Positions 17,329 through 26,552 of a DNA stretch of 37,854 nucleotides are shown in pieces (the stretch's first letter is position 1; every line of letters starts with the position of its first letter). Made by a program: the position numbers and the translations under genes. Source of the DNA: Oceanospirillaceae bacterium UBA2001 (GTDB taxonomy: Bacteria; Pseudomonadota; Gammaproteobacteria; Pseudomonadales; Balneatricaceae); contig DDCR01000048.1 of assembly GCA_002335115.1 (NCBI GenBank), forward strand, positions 1 to 37,854, in the 5' to 3' direction. The notes below the pieces were generated by a model. That model was not told where the DNA came from. It did not search any database and saw only the letters and a program-made list of their open reading frames with translations.

Positions 17329-19227
17329 ATGGCACAAGATAACTATACAGCGGATTCCATAGAAGTATTAAGTGGTTTGGATCCTGTCAAAAAGCGCCCA
17401 GGTATGTACACGGACACCAGTCGTCCCAATCACTTAGCCCAAGAAGTCATCGACAATTCAGTTGACGAGGCGCTCGCTGGGCATGCAGATCAAATTGATG
17501 TAATCCTTCATAGTGATCAATCACTTACCGTGATCGATAATGGCCGTGGTATGCCCGTAGATGTGCATGCCGAAGAGGGTGTCAGTGGCGTCGAGCTAAT
17601 CCTCACTCGTCTGCACGCAGGGGGCAAGTTTTCCAACAAAAACTACCAGTTTTCTGGAGGACTCCATGGGGTGGGCATTTCTGTTGTCAACGCCTTGACC
17701 TCGGCCTTAGAGGTCAAAATTAGGCGTAATGGCCAAGTGCATCGGATTGCTTTTGCTGATGGTCATAAAGTTAGCGAGTTAGAAGTGGTAGATAACGTAG
17801 GCCAACGCAATACGGGGACCAGTGTCACCTTTACACCGGATCCTCAGTATTTTGATTCTGCTAAGTTTTCGGTGGTACGGCTTAAACATGTGTTGCGAGC
17901 CAAGGCAGTGCTTTGCAGTGGTTTAAAAGTGACCTTTTTAGATTTAACCACAGCCGCCAAAGAAAAACATGAATGGTTTTACCAAGAAGGCCTCGAAGAC
18001 TACCTTCACATGGCCAATGAGGGCTATAAATGCCTGCCTGAAACGCCTTTTGTGGGCAGTCGAAAAAGCGAAATTGAAGGCGTAGATTGGGCAGTGCAAT
18101 GGCTGCCAGAAGGTGGAGAGCTAACCCAAGAGGGTTATGTCAACTTGATACCCACGTCACAGGGTGGGACTCATGTGAATGGTTTGCGCAGTGGATTATT
18201 GGATGCCCTGAGGGAATTTTGTGAAATTCGAGCCTTGTTGCCACGAGGGGTAAAGCTTGGTCCAGAGGATATATGGGACCGATGCTGTTTTGTCTTGTCG
18301 GTAAAAATGCAGGACCCTCAGTTTTCTGGGCAAACCAAAGAGCGGTTATCGTCGCGCCAAATTGTGGCTTACGTGTCTGGTGAAGTAAAAGATGCGTTTA
18401 GCTTATGGCTTAATAAACACACAGACGAAGGAGAATTACTGGCTGAATTAGTCATTAACCATGCTCAAAAGCGATTGCGTGCCGGTAAAAAAGTGATCCG
18501 TAAGAAAATTACTCAGGGCCCCGCTTTGCCCGGTAAGCTGGCTGACTGCAGCGGCACCGATGTAAGCCGAGGTGAGTTGTTTTTGGTAGAAGGAGACTCG
18601 GCTGGAGGTTCTGCCAAACAAGCGCGAGAGCGGGAATTTCAAGCCATCTTGCCGTTGCGGGGCAAAATACTCAATACTTGGGAAGTGGATTCAGGCCAAA
18701 TATTAGCTTCTCAAGAGGTTCATCACATCGCTGTAGCCATTGGGGTAGATCCGGGGGCAAATAATCTAGAAGGCTTGAGGTATGGCAAGATTTGTATTTT
18801 GGCGGATGCTGATTCAGATGGTTTACACATAGCAACGCTTTTGTGTGCCCTGTTTGTGCGCCACTTTAAGCCCCTCGTTGCTGCAGGTCATGTTTATGTG
18901 GCTATGCCTCCCTTGTACCGAATTGATGTCGGCAAGGACGTATTTTATGCCCTTGACGAGAGTGAAAAACAAAGTGTGTTAGACCATATTGTGGCTGAGA
19001 AAAAGCGTGGCAAAGTTAATGTTCAAAGGTTTAAAGGTCTAGGCGAAATGAACCCTTCACAACTTAGAGAAACCACCATGAAGCCTGATAGCCGTAGGCT
19101 GGTCCAACTAAGTTTAGACGCTGGTGACGGCACTATGGAAGTGATGGATATGCTGCTGGCTAAAAAACGTGCGGGTGATCGTAAGTCTTGGTTGCAAGAA
19201 AAGGGCAACTTGGCTCAAGTAGACTAA
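17329..19227 (+). CDS. parE: DNA topoisomerase IV subunit B
   Basis: ParE is the ATPase subunit that with ParC decatenates daughter chromosomes. The protein is 632 aa (E. coli 630). The GHKL ATPase domain has EVIDNSVDEALAG, DNGRGMPVD, LHAGGKFSNKNYQFSGGLHG and the QTK loop (FSGQTKERLSS). The TOPRIM domain has FLVEGDSAGGSAKQARER and LADADSDGLHIATLL. ILNTWEVDSGQ and the total length separate ParE from GyrB, which is about 800 aa. The C-terminus has VQRFKGLGEMNPSQLRETTM. parC is not in the window. A 306-base gap follows. Confidence 0.97.
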   Translation: MAQDNYTADSIEVLSGLDPVKKRPGMYTDTSRPNHLAQEVIDNSVDEALAGHADQIDVILHSDQSLTVIDNGRGMPVDVHAEEGVSGVELILTRLHAGGKFSNKNYQFSGGLHGVGISVVNALTSALEVKIRRNGQVHRIAFADGHKVSELEVVDNVGQRNTGTSVTFTPDPQYFDSAKFSVVRLKHVLRAKAVLCSGLKVTFLDLTTAAKEKHEWFYQEGLEDYLHMANEGYKCLPETPFVGSRKSEIEGVDWAVQWLPEGGELTQEGYVNLIPTSQGGTHVNGLRSGLLDALREFCEIRALLPRGVKLGPEDIWDRCCFVLSVKMQDPQFSGQTKERLSSRQIVAYVSGEVKDAFSLWLNKHTDEGELLAELVINHAQKRLRAGKKVIRKKITQGPALPGKLADCSGTDVSRGELFLVEGDSAGGSAKQAREREFQAILPLRGKILNTWEVDSGQILASQEVHHIAVAIGVDPGANNLEGLRYGKICILADADSDGLHIATLLCALFVRHFKPLVAAGHVYVAMPPLYRIDVGKDVFYALDESEKQSVLDHIVAEKKRGKVNVQRFKGLGEMNPSQLRETTMKPDSRRLVQLSLDAGDGTMEVMDMLLAKKRAGDRKSWLQEKGNLAQVD

Positions 19228-19369
19228 GGGCAATCATCATTAACTTGGTGTCACATTAGGTGGATCTTTCGCTTTTCATACGGTGTAAATGATGCGCCCA
19301 TTATTCTTTATAGCCACGCAACATAATGCTCACCCAATAGGCTCTATATAGGCAGTGTTGCGGTGCCTG

Positions 19370-19394
19370 AGTGCCTGTGACTGGGCACTTTTAT
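19370..19394 (+). terminator. Rho-independent terminator candidate after parE
   Basis: AGTGCC (19370-19375) pairs with GGCACT (19384-19389) around loop TGTGACTG, and is followed by TTTAT. It lies about 140 bases after parE. The U-tract is short. Confidence 0.4.
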
Positions 19395-19432
19395 CATTGA
19401 ACGGCCATCATTTTGTTTCCTAAATCACGCTG

Positions 19433-19452
19433 CCTTTGCACTCCTTTGCATT
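19433..19452. repeat. 10-bp tandem duplication
   Basis: CCTTTGCACT (19433-19442) is followed directly by CCTTTGCATT (19443-19452), one mismatch. It lies just upstream of the TATAAT box. Confidence 0.7.
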
Positions 19453-19481
19453 GCCTAAACCCATTTTTGCATTTGAATACC

Positions 19482-19487
19482 TATAAT
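19482..19487 (+). promoter_or_regulatory. Candidate -10 box for the LTxxQ-protein gene
   Basis: A perfect TATAAT lies 47 bases before ATG 19534. No good -35 box stands 16-18 bases upstream, so an activator may be needed. Confidence 0.4.
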
Positions 19488-19533
19488 ATGGCAGCTAAGA
19501 AAGGGTCGATGATTGAGGAGCAAAAGCATTAAT

Positions 19534-20052
19534 ATGTCGAGTAAACATCAGCTAATTTGCTTGCCTGCAGCGATTCTAGGCCTGCTTGTTTTGTTAGTCT
19601 CTGGATTAACGCAGGCAGATAACAAAAAAGACTGTAGGGCTGCTGCAGTGATAGGCAACCATGGCTCCCATGGCTGCCAGCATGCAGATGAGCTCATAGC
19701 CTATGATCATGGAGCTGGCCTAAAAAGGGGCTTGAGACTAAGTCGTTTAGCTAAGGTACTCGATTTGACAGAAGCACAAGAGGGCGCTTTTAAGGCCTTC
19801 ATGCACACTCAGCACCAAAACACATCATCTCGTCATCAGGCCATCAAAGCCAGGCTGCTAGAATTAGAGCAGTTAGAACTGGGCGGTAATGCGTATATTG
19901 CCAAAGCCCAAGCCATAGGTGTTTTGCATGGTCAAGCAATGGCCGAAGCTTTAATTGAAAGAGCCCATGTGGAAGGTCAGATCGTAGATTTATTAACGCC
20001 CGAACAGTTGCAGCAATATCAACAACTGCGCGACGAGATGGCGCATAAGTGA
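19534..20052 (+). CDS. Periplasmic LTxxQ-motif (Spy/CpxP/ZraP-like) protein
   Basis: The product is 172 aa from ATG 19534; a TTG at 19513 would add seven residues and overlaps the GAGGAG ribosome site (19515-19520). A signal peptide is clear: a hydrophobic stretch (residues about 10-23) then SGLTQA, with likely cleavage before DNKK. The mature N-terminus is His- and Cys-rich (DCRAA, NHGSHGCQHADE). Two LTxxQ-type motifs follow, LDLTEAQEGAF and LLTPEQLQQYQQL, with predicted long helices between, as in Spy/CpxP/ZraP chaperone or metal-stress proteins. The exact function is unknown. It stands alone between parE and lepA, with its own promoter and terminator candidates. Confidence 0.8.
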   Translation: MSSKHQLICLPAAILGLLVLLVSGLTQADNKKDCRAAAVIGNHGSHGCQHADELIAYDHGAGLKRGLRLSRLAKVLDLTEAQEGAFKAFMHTQHQNTSSRHQAIKARLLELEQLELGGNAYIAKAQAIGVLHGQAMAEALIERAHVEGQIVDLLTPEQLQQYQQLRDEMAHK

Positions 20053-20133
20053 TTGCAACAGATGCAAAACTAGGTTGAAAAAGTCACGCACCCAACTCAG
20101 CTGGCAAAATTAGACGCAAATGGCCTTAACAAA

Positions 20134-20165
20134 ACGGCAAGAAGCCGTCTTGCTGAAGTTTTTTA
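20134..20165 (+). terminator. Possible terminator after the LTxxQ-protein gene
   Basis: Two mutually exclusive stems are possible: ACGGC/GCCGT (20134-20138, 20144-20148) and GCAAGA/TCTTGC (20137-20142, 20148-20153). A run of six T follows five bases after the second stem. It lies 81 bases after the gene, just before the lepA promoter region. Confidence 0.35.
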
Positions 20166-20178
20166 GCTTCAACTAGGA

Positions 20179-20184
20179 TATAAT
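20179..20184 (+). promoter_or_regulatory. Candidate -10 box for lepA
   Basis: TATAAT stands 60 bases before the lepA ATG. The -35 region is poor. A short inverted repeat GAGTT/AACTC (20218-20222, 20228-20232) lies in the leader. Confidence 0.4.
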
Positions 20185-20244
20185 TCCGCTCTTTTATACT
20201 CCTAACTTTTGCTTTTTGAGTTGGGGTAACTCGGAATACATCGC

Positions 20245-22044
20245 ATGCCCATCAATTCCCTGATCCGCAACTTTTCCATTATCGCTCATATCGATCATGG
20301 GAAATCGACGATTGCCGATCGTTTTATTCAAATGTGTGGTGGTTTGTCAGATCGCGAAATGGAACAGCAAGTGTTGGACTCCATGGACATTGAACGCGAG
20401 CGTGGCATCACTATCAAAGCCCAGAGTGTCACTTTAGACTTTCACAGTAAAGACGGTAAAACCTACCAGCTGAACTTTATCGATACGCCCGGGCATGTGG
20501 ATTTCTCCTATGAAGTTTCCCGTTCTTTAGAGGCTTGTGAAGGCGCTTTGTTAGTTGTAGATGCTGCCCAAGGCGTCGAAGCTCAGTCTGTAGCTAACTG
20601 CTACACCGCCTTAGAGCTCGGATTAGAGGTCGTTCCTGTTTTGAATAAAATGGACTTGCCTCAAGCTGATCCAGACAAAGTGAAACAAGAAATTGAAGAA
20701 GTGATTGGCATTGATGCCTCAGATGCGGTTGCAGCCTCAGCCAAAAGTGGCTTGGGAATGGAAGCTGTATTGGAGCAGTTGATTGAATTAATTCCACCTC
20801 CAACTGGTGATGAAGATAAGCCTTTGCAGGCCTTAATTATTGACTCTTGGTTTGATAACTATCTAGGCATTGTGTCTTTAGTGCGCATTAAGAATGGCAT
20901 GCTGCGCAAGAAAGATAAGATTGTAGTGAAGTCCACTGGCATACAATACGGTGTAGACGACATTGGTATATTTACGCCTAAGCGACTTCAAACAGATGTC
21001 TTAAGAGCTGGTGAAGTGGGTTATGTGGTGGCTGGCATTAAAGATATTCATGGTGCACCTGTAGGTGATACCCTAACTCATCTAAAAACTGCTGACGTTG
21101 AAAGTCTGCCGGGATTCAAAAAGGTTCAGCCTCAAGTTTATGCGGGTTTATTTCCCACCAGTTCCGATGACTATGAAGACTTTCGTGAAGCATTATCTAA
21201 GTTAAGCTTAAATGACGCGTCCCTGTTTTATGAGCCAGAAAGTTCTGATGCCCTCGGCTTTGGTTTTCGGTGTGGCTTTTTGGGCATGTTGCACATGGAA
21301 ATTATTCAAGAGCGTTTAGAGCGCGAATATAACCTTGATCTGTTAACGACGGCGCCTACAGTAATATACGAACTAGAACTAAATAACGGTAAAGTGATTT
21401 ACGTCGATAATCCATCAAAATTGCCGGATATGGGAGGCGTTGCTGAGATGCGTGAACCTATTGTGGAGGCTAATATTTTGGTGCCTCAGGAACACTTGGG
21501 TAACGTGATTACTTTGTGTGTGTTAAAACGCGGTGTGCAAAAAAATATGCAGTTTACTGCGACTCAGGTTGCCTTGACGTATGACATGCCCATGAGCGAA
21601 GTCGTGTTAGATTTTTTTGACAGGCTTAAATCTGTGAGTCGAGGTTATGCCTCCTTAGAGTACAACTTTGTGCGCTTTGAAGAAGCTAAACTGGTGCGCT
21701 TGGATATTCTCATTAACAGTGAGCGAGTGGATGCTTTAGCGGTGATTATGCATCGGGATAACGCCCAAAGCCGGGGCCGAGCATTATGTGAAAAAATGAA
21801 GGAGTTAATACCTCGGCAAATGTTTGACGTGGCCATTCAAGCTGCCATTGGTGGCAATATTGTGTCTCGCACCACGGTTAAAGCGCTGCGTAAAAATGTC
21901 ACAGCTAAATGTTATGGTGGAGATATTAGCCGCAAAAAGAAACTGTTATCAAAACAAAAAGAGGGTAAGAAGCGTATGAAGCAAGTGGGTAGTGTAGAAA
22001 TCCCACAGGACGCCTTCTTAGCAGTACTTAAGTTAGATAGTTAA
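20245..22044 (+). CDS. lepA: Elongation factor 4 (LepA) GTPase
   Basis: LepA is a ribosome-associated GTPase that affects initiation and back-translocation under stress. The protein is 599 aa, exactly as in E. coli. The G domain has G1 [10 protein letters not shown]2 with [11 protein letters not shown]3 DTPGH and G4 NKMD. Domain II and EF-G-like domains follow ([20 protein letters not shown] is typical). The LepA-specific C-terminus has [10 protein letters not shown] and [13 protein letters not shown]. The stop codon lies inside the first unit of a 13-bp tandem repeat. It heads the lepA-lepB-rnc-era-recO-pdxJ block. Confidence 0.98.
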   Translation: MPINSLIRNFSIIAHIDHGKSTIADRFIQMCGGLSDREMEQQVLDSMDIERERGITIKAQSVTLDFHSKDGKTYQLNFIDTPGHVDFSYEVSRSLEACEGALLVVDAAQGVEAQSVANCYTALELGLEVVPVLNKMDLPQADPDKVKQEIEEVIGIDASDAVAASAKSGLGMEAVLEQLIELIPPPTGDEDKPLQALIIDSWFDNYLGIVSLVRIKNGMLRKKDKIVVKSTGIQYGVDDIGIFTPKRLQTDVLRAGEVGYVVAGIKDIHGAPVGDTLTHLKTADVESLPGFKKVQPQVYAGLFPTSSDDYEDFREALSKLSLNDASLFYEPESSDALGFGFRCGFLGMLHMEIIQERLEREYNLDLLTTAPTVIYELELNNGKVIYVDNPSKLPDMGGVAEMREPIVEANILVPQEHLGNVITLCVLKRGVQKNMQFTATQVALTYDMPMSEVVLDFFDRLKSVSRGYASLEYNFVRFEEAKLVRLDILINSERVDALAVIMHRDNAQSRGRALCEKMKELIPRQMFDVAIQAAIGGNIVSRTTVKALRKNVTAKCYGGDISRKKKLLSKQKEGKKRMKQVGSVEIPQDAFLAVLKLDS

Positions 22045-22083
22045 AGTAGATAGCTCAAGTAGATAGTTCAACTAGATTATTTA
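22031..22083. repeat. 13-bp tandem repeat spanning the lepA stop codon
   Basis: Units are AGTTAGATAGTTAA (22031-22044, the last codons of lepA with its stop), AGTAGATAGCTCA (22045-22057), AGTAGATAGTTCA (22058-22070) and a degenerate ACTAGATTATTTA (22071-22083). The spacer to lepB appears to have grown by copying the gene's own 3' end. Confidence 0.85.
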
Positions 22084-22118
22084 GTGGCTGGCTAACAGAG
22101 ATAGAGGGTATATAAACC

Positions 22119-22922
22119 ATGATGGACTTTGATTTTGAATTGCTGCTGACCTTGCTTGTGGGTGTGTTTGGTGTGGGCTATGCCTTAGACGTGTGGTTAT
22201 GGAAACCAGCCCGCATTAAAGTCTTAGAATTGGCCATCACTCGCGCGGGTGGAGAACTCCCTGAAGCGCAGCAAGTTGAACTCATGCGCGAATCCATGTT
22301 TGCCGAATACAGTCGTTCATTTTTTCCCGTGTTGGCCTTTGTGCTTGTGCTACGATCTTTTTTTATGGAGCCTTATCAAATCCCTTCGGGCTCCATGCTA
22401 CCCACTTTGACCGTAGGTGATTTTATTGTGGTCAATAAGTTTGAATATGGTGTGCGGTTGCCAGTATTAGGCACTAAGGTGTTGGACTACAATGAGCCAA
22501 AAGCGGGTGATGTGATGGTCTTCAAGTACCCCAAAAACCCAGCGATCAAATATATTAAGCGGGTAGTAGCAGTTCCAGGGGATACCCTGGAGTTACGCGA
22601 TAAGGTCATTTATATTAATGGCCAACAAATGGCTCAAACCTATGTGGCTGATGCATCGCCCACCACAGAAATTTACTTAGAGCAGTTGGGTGATGTGGAA
22701 CACCTGATTTGGCGTAACAAAAACCCTGGTAAAAATGGCAGTATTACAATTCCACCCGGCCAGTATTTTACTATGGGTGACAACAGAGATGGCAGCAATG
22801 ACAGTCGCTATTGGGGTTTTGTGCCAGAAGCCAATATTACGGGTAAAGCGGTCGCGGTTTGGTTGCATTGGGACAGTTTCTTTAGTTTGCCCAATTTTAG
22901 TACTGCGGGCAGCATAGATTAA
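22119..22922 (+). CDS. lepB: Signal peptidase I
   Basis: LepB removes signal peptides of exported proteins at the periplasmic face of the inner membrane. The protein is 267 aa, shorter than E. coli LepB (324) and close to pseudomonad forms. Two membrane segments are at about 6-27 and 67-82. Catalytic Ser92 lies in YQIPSGSMLPTL and the general-base Lys147 in KYIKRVVAVPGD; the MGDNRDGSNDSRYWGFV box is intact. AGAGGG precedes the ATG by about ten bases. The next gene, rnc, starts one base after the stop, as in the conserved lepB-rnc-era operon. Confidence 0.97.
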   Translation: MMDFDFELLLTLLVGVFGVGYALDVWLWKPARIKVLELAITRAGGELPEAQQVELMRESMFAEYSRSFFPVLAFVLVLRSFFMEPYQIPSGSMLPTLTVGDFIVVNKFEYGVRLPVLGTKVLDYNEPKAGDVMVFKYPKNPAIKYIKRVVAVPGDTLELRDKVIYINGQQMAQTYVADASPTTEIYLEQLGDVEHLIWRNKNPGKNGSITIPPGQYFTMGDNRDGSNDSRYWGFVPEANITGKAVAVWLHWDSFFSLPNFSTAGSID

Positions 22923-22923
22923 T

Positions 22924-23631
22924 ATGAAAGCACCAGCGGCCACCGCCTATCAGCAAAAAATAGATGCCTTGTGTGCGGCTATGGGGTATTCTTTTGCCGA
23001 TCATAAATTATTAGAGTTAGCGCTTACTCACCGCTCATGTGGCCACTACAATAATGAGCGCTTAGAATTTTTAGGTGATTCCATCGTTAATTTTGTTATT
23101 GCTAACGCGTTGTTTGAGAAGTTTCCTAAGGCACGAGAAGGTCAATTAAGTCGTTTGCGTGCAGGTTTAGTCAAAGGTGTGACACTGGCTCAAGTGGCCC
23201 AAGAAATGCACATTGGCCCTTGTTTGAAGCTGGGTGTAGGCGAGCTAAAAAGTGGTGGTCAAAGACGTGAGTCGATTCTTGCAGACGCAACGGAAGCCTT
23301 AATAGGCGCGATTTATAAAGATGCGGGTATGGCAGTTTGCCAAGCGCGTATTTTAGCTTGGTTTACCTCTCGGCTTGAAAATTTAAGCCTGTCTGACACG
23401 CAAAAAGACCCTAAAACACGCTTACAAGAATACTTACAATCAAAGAAATTAGACCTGCCTGAATACACCTTAATTGATGTTAAGGGGCAAGATCACGAGC
23501 AAATGTTCGTCATAGAGTGCCACAGCAGTTTATTGGATAAACCCACCAAAGCGGAAGCGTCAAGCCGCCGTATCGCCGAACAGAAATCAGCCACCCTTGC
23601 ACTTCAGCAGCTTGGTCAAGAATCGTTATAG
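22924..23631 (+). CDS. rnc: Ribonuclease III
   Basis: RNase III cleaves double-stranded RNA in rRNA precursors and structured mRNAs. The protein is 235 aa (E. coli 226). The catalytic domain shows the signature [14 protein letters not shown] and the second metal site [15 protein letters not shown]. The C-terminal double-stranded RNA-binding domain covers about 160-233, ending with [20 protein letters not shown]. It lies between lepB and era, with short gaps. In E. coli RNase III represses its own operon by cleaving the leader; I see no evidence for or against that here. Confidence 0.97.
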   Translation: MKAPAATAYQQKIDALCAAMGYSFADHKLLELALTHRSCGHYNNERLEFLGDSIVNFVIANALFEKFPKAREGQLSRLRAGLVKGVTLAQVAQEMHIGPCLKLGVGELKSGGQRRESILADATEALIGAIYKDAGMAVCQARILAWFTSRLENLSLSDTQKDPKTRLQEYLQSKKLDLPEYTLIDVKGQDHEQMFVIECHSSLLDKPTKAEASSRRIAEQKSATLALQQLGQESL

Positions 23632-23644
23632 CAGAAAATATACC

Positions 23645-24580
23645 ATGACAGATCTAGATACTTGGCTAGCAGCCCAGAATGAAAGCAAGACCAAGTGCGG
23701 TTATGTGGCTATCGTGGGCCGGCCCAATGTGGGTAAGTCCACCTTGCTCAACCGTATCTTAGGTCAAAAAATTAGCATTACATCGCGCAAACCTCAAACC
23801 ACACGGCATCAGATCTTGGGTATTAAAACCGAAGGTGAGGTTCAGGTTGTTTATGTGGATACACCAGGATTACATCTCGATCAAGCGGACAAGGCAATCA
23901 ACCGATATATGAATAAAGCCGCATCTAGTGCATTAAAGCACGTGGATTTGGTCATCTTTATGGTGGATCGTACGCGCTGGAATGATGCCGATGAGCACGT
24001 GTGTGAAAAAGTTAAAGCGGCCAATTGCCCTGTTATTTTAGCCATCAATAAAATTGACATACTCGATGATAAGCAATCCTTACTGCCCTATTTACAGGAA
24101 GTGCAACTACGTCTGCCTAATGCCGTTTTAGTCCCTATTGCAGCTCACACGGGGGCATCAGTAGACCAGTTAGAACAGTGCGTGTTGGAACAGCTTCCCA
24201 ACGGCCGCCACTTTTTCCCAGAGGACCAAGTGACTGACCGCAGTGCGCGGTTTATTACAGCAGAATTAATTCGCGAAAAAATCATGCGCCAACTTGGTGA
24301 TGAGTTGCCTTACCAAATGACCGTAGAAATAGAAGAATTTGCCCAAGATGGACCTGTACTGCACATAGGTGCGTTAATTCTAGTCGAGCGTAAAGGTCAA
24401 AAGCGTATCCTTATCGGTGATAAAGGTGATCGTATTAAACAGATTGGACGGGATGCACGGGTCGACATGGAACGCATGTTTGAGTGTAAGGTCATGCTTA
24501 AACTTTGGGTCAAGGTGAAAAGTGGTTGGTCTGATGATGAGCGAGCATTGCAGAGCTTAGGCTATGACGGTCTCGATTAA
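23645..24580 (+). CDS. era: GTPase Era
   Basis: Era is a GTPase that binds 16S rRNA 3' end and aids 30S assembly. The protein is 311 aa from ATG 23645 (E. coli 301); an in-frame upstream codon at 23597 lies inside rnc and adds unrelated residues. The G domain has G1 [12 protein letters not shown], the [13 protein letters not shown] switch, G3 DTPG and G4 NKID. The C-terminal KH domain has [19 protein letters not shown] and [15 protein letters not shown]. The ribosome site is weak, and a start coupled to rnc termination is likely. Confidence 0.97.
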   Translation: MTDLDTWLAAQNESKTKCGYVAIVGRPNVGKSTLLNRILGQKISITSRKPQTTRHQILGIKTEGEVQVVYVDTPGLHLDQADKAINRYMNKAASSALKHVDLVIFMVDRTRWNDADEHVCEKVKAANCPVILAINKIDILDDKQSLLPYLQEVQLRLPNAVLVPIAAHTGASVDQLEQCVLEQLPNGRHFFPEDQVTDRSARFITAELIREKIMRQLGDELPYQMTVEIEEFAQDGPVLHIGALILVERKGQKRILIGDKGDRIKQIGRDARVDMERMFECKVMLKLWVKVKSGWSDDERALQSLGYDGLD

Positions 24581-24596
24581 ATAGAGGTGAACTTGG

Positions 24597-25322
24597 GTGA
24601 CTGAACAACAGCCGGCCTACGTACTGCACAGTCGCCCATGGCGAGAATCGAGTGTTATTGCTGATTTATTTACCCTCAAACAAGGCCGGGTATCAGTGAT
24701 GATTAAGGGCGCACAAAAAAATCAGGGCAAACAGCCCGCTAAGCGAGCCTTAGTGCAACCCTTTACTCCTTTGATGGTGAGTTTTACTGGGCGTGGCGAA
24801 CTGCGCACCAGTGTGCAATTAGAGAGCGCTGGAGCGCCGTTAAGTATTTTAGGTAATGGTCTTTACAGTGGTCTTTATGTGAATGAACTCTTGCTTAAGT
24901 CACTGGCTCTTGATGATCCCTACCCCAATTTATTTGCCTACTACCAATCGCTGCTCAATCAGTTGGCTAATAATGAAGGCATAGAAGCGTGTTTGCGTCC
25001 TTTTGAGGTCCACCTCATGGACGAACTGGGGTATCATATGGTGCTAGATAAAGACTATATAACAGCCCAACCTGTGGTGGCCGAGTGCCACTATCAGCTG
25101 CACCCATTGCAAGGCATTTGTTTACATCAAGTTCCGTCCAATGGTTTAGGTCATCCTGTTTCCATAAGTGGAGAAGTGTTACTAAAAATAGCGGTTGGTA
25201 ACTATGCCGATAAAGACTGTCTAAAAGTGGCAAAGTATATGGCGCGGGCTAACATAGACCAGTTATTGGGTGGTAAACCACTGCAAAGCCGTAATTTATT
25301 CCAACCCATAGTGAACAAATAG
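24597..25322 (+). CDS. recO: DNA repair protein RecO
   Basis: RecO acts with RecR to load RecA on SSB-coated DNA in the RecF pathway. The protein is 241 aa (E. coli 242). It shows the N-terminal OB-fold (YVLHSRPWRESSVIADLFT, GRVSVMIKGAQ) and an all-helical C-terminus (LLLKSLALDDPYPNLFAYY, FEVHLMDELGYH). The start is GTG 24597, with AGAGGTG seven bases upstream. It is in the conserved place between era and pdxJ. The zinc-binding cysteines of some RecO proteins are not seen, as in E. coli. Confidence 0.95.
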   Translation: MTEQQPAYVLHSRPWRESSVIADLFTLKQGRVSVMIKGAQKNQGKQPAKRALVQPFTPLMVSFTGRGELRTSVQLESAGAPLSILGNGLYSGLYVNELLLKSLALDDPYPNLFAYYQSLLNQLANNEGIEACLRPFEVHLMDELGYHMVLDKDYITAQPVVAECHYQLHPLQGICLHQVPSNGLGHPVSISGEVLLKIAVGNYADKDCLKVAKYMARANIDQLLGGKPLQSRNLFQPIVNK

Positions 25323-25358
25323 TTGAGCATAGTGTGCCTATATAGCTTAGGCACCATC

Positions 25359-25363
25359 AGGAG
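25359..25363 (+). promoter_or_regulatory. Ribosome binding site that fixes the pdxJ start
   Basis: AGGAG stands ten bases before ATG 25374 and makes the in-frame TTG at 25323, directly after the recO stop, unlikely. Confidence 0.7.
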
Positions 25364-25373
25364 AACACAAAAG

Positions 25374-26135
25374 ATGGTTGATCCAAATCGAATTCTATTG
25401 GGTGTAAACGTAGACCATGTGGCGACATTGCGCCAAGCGAGGGGCACGCGCTATCCCGATCCAGTCAAAGCGGCTTTAGACGCAGAACAGGCGGGTGCTG
25501 ATGGCATTACGGTGCATTTGCGTGAGGACGCGCGTCATATTCAAGAACGTGATGTGCGGGTCATGGCTCAGGTGCTGCAGACGCGGATGAATTTTGAGAT
25601 GGCTGTCACAGATGCCATGGTGGATTTAGCGGTGGAAATTGGGCCCGTGTATGTCTGTCTAGTGCCTGAAAAGCGGCAAGAGTTGACGACAGAAGGTGGC
25701 TTGGATGTCATCTCTCAAGAAGCCAAAATTAAGTCTGCATGCCAGCGCATGCAAGCCGTCGGTATTCAAGTGTCTTTGTTTATTGACGCGGATGAGCAAC
25801 AAATAGCCGCCGCCAAGCGCACGGGAGCAGAACTGATAGAGTTGCATACGGGGGCTTATGCTGACGCCACTAGTGAAGCTCAGCAGTATGCTGAACTAGC
25901 CCGCATCGCTCAAGGTGCAACCTATGCGGTCGGTCTTGGGCTTATTGTGAATGGTGGCCATGGGTTGAACTTGCAAAATGTTGAAGCCATTGCTGCTATT
26001 CCTGAATTCAATGAACTCAACATTGGCCACTCCTTGATCGCTGATGCCTTGTTCGTTGGTTTACCCCAAGCGGTAAAAAATATGAAAGCTGTAATGTTGG
26101 CTGCCCGTGAAGTTCACCGGCCGAGCCGCGTTTAA
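25374..26135 (+). CDS. pdxJ: Pyridoxine 5'-phosphate synthase
   Basis: PdxJ joins 1-deoxyxylulose 5-phosphate and 3-amino-2-oxopropyl phosphate to form pyridoxine 5'-phosphate. From ATG 25374 it is 253 aa (E. coli 243). The TIM-barrel motifs are [72 protein letters not shown] and [12 protein letters not shown]. The dependent cofactor PLP is used by CysM two genes on, although this need not be functional linkage. Confidence 0.97.
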   Translation: MVDPNRILLGVNVDHVATLRQARGTRYPDPVKAALDAEQAGADGITVHLREDARHIQERDVRVMAQVLQTRMNFEMAVTDAMVDLAVEIGPVYVCLVPEKRQELTTEGGLDVISQEAKIKSACQRMQAVGIQVSLFIDADEQQIAAAKRTGAELIELHTGAYADATSEAQQYAELARIAQGATYAVGLGLIVNGGHGLNLQNVEAIAAIPEFNELNIGHSLIADALFVGLPQAVKNMKAVMLAAREVHRPSRV

Positions 26136-26142
26136 TCAGCCC

Positions 26143-26171
26143 TAAGGCAATTAATCATGGTTAAGGCAATT
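26143..26171. repeat. 10-bp direct repeat across the acpS start
   Basis: TAAGGCAATT occurs at 26143-26152, where it supplies the AAGG ribosome site, and again at 26162-26171, inside the first codons of acpS. The period is 19 bases. Confidence 0.5.
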
Positions 26172-26531
26172 GGCACAGATATCGTATCAACTGCGCGCAT
26201 TGAAGCAGCGCTAGAACGCTCTGGCCGCAAGTTTGCGGAGCGCATTCTTGCGCCTTTAGAGATGATTCAGTTTGATGCAGCTTATAGCCCCGCAGCGTTT
26301 TTGGCGAAACGTTTTGCTGCCAAAGAGGCAGCAGCTAAAGCTTTGGGCACAGGCATTGGCCGTGGTATTTCATGGCATCACATGCACATAGAGCATGACG
26401 AAATGGGCGCGCCCTTGCTTATCCTAAGCGGTGCAGCTGCAAAACGGCAAGCGACGTTGGGCAGTCAAAAAGCCCACATAAGTATTGCCGACGAATTAGA
26501 TCAAGCCTTAGCTTTTGTCATATTAAGCTAA
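26157..26531 (+). CDS. acpS: Holo-[acyl-carrier-protein] synthase
   Basis: AcpS transfers 4'-phosphopantetheine from CoA to acyl carrier protein. The protein is 124 aa (E. coli 126). The two family metal-binding regions are IGTDIVSTARIE with Asp8 and AKRFAAKEAAAKALGTGI with Glu57. SIADELDQALAFVIL closes the protein, where SISDE or SITDE is usual. It sits 21 bases after pdxJ, as in E. coli. Confidence 0.96.
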   Translation: MVKAIGTDIVSTARIEAALERSGRKFAERILAPLEMIQFDAAYSPAAFLAKRFAAKEAAAKALGTGIGRGISWHHMHIEHDEMGAPLLILSGAAAKRQATLGSQKAHISIADELDQALAFVILS

Positions 26532-26552
26532 GACTTTTAAGTAGAGGTTAGT

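Larger units (their letters stand above)
19228..19533. other. Non-coding interval between parE and the LTxxQ-protein gene
   Basis: I see no gene in these 306 bases. They hold a terminator-like hairpin at 19370-19394, a 10-bp tandem duplication at 19433-19452, a TATAAT box at 19482-19487, and a seven-codon open frame at 19509-19532 just before the next gene. The first 140 bases show nothing recognisable. Confidence 0.7.

Noticed and set aside
23597..23644. Upstream extension of era
   Set aside because: It lies inside rnc and adds 16 unrelated residues; ATG 23645 gives a normal Era N-terminus.
25323..25373. TTG start for pdxJ directly after recO
   Set aside because: AGGAG at proper distance from ATG 25374 and the family N-terminus favour the later start.
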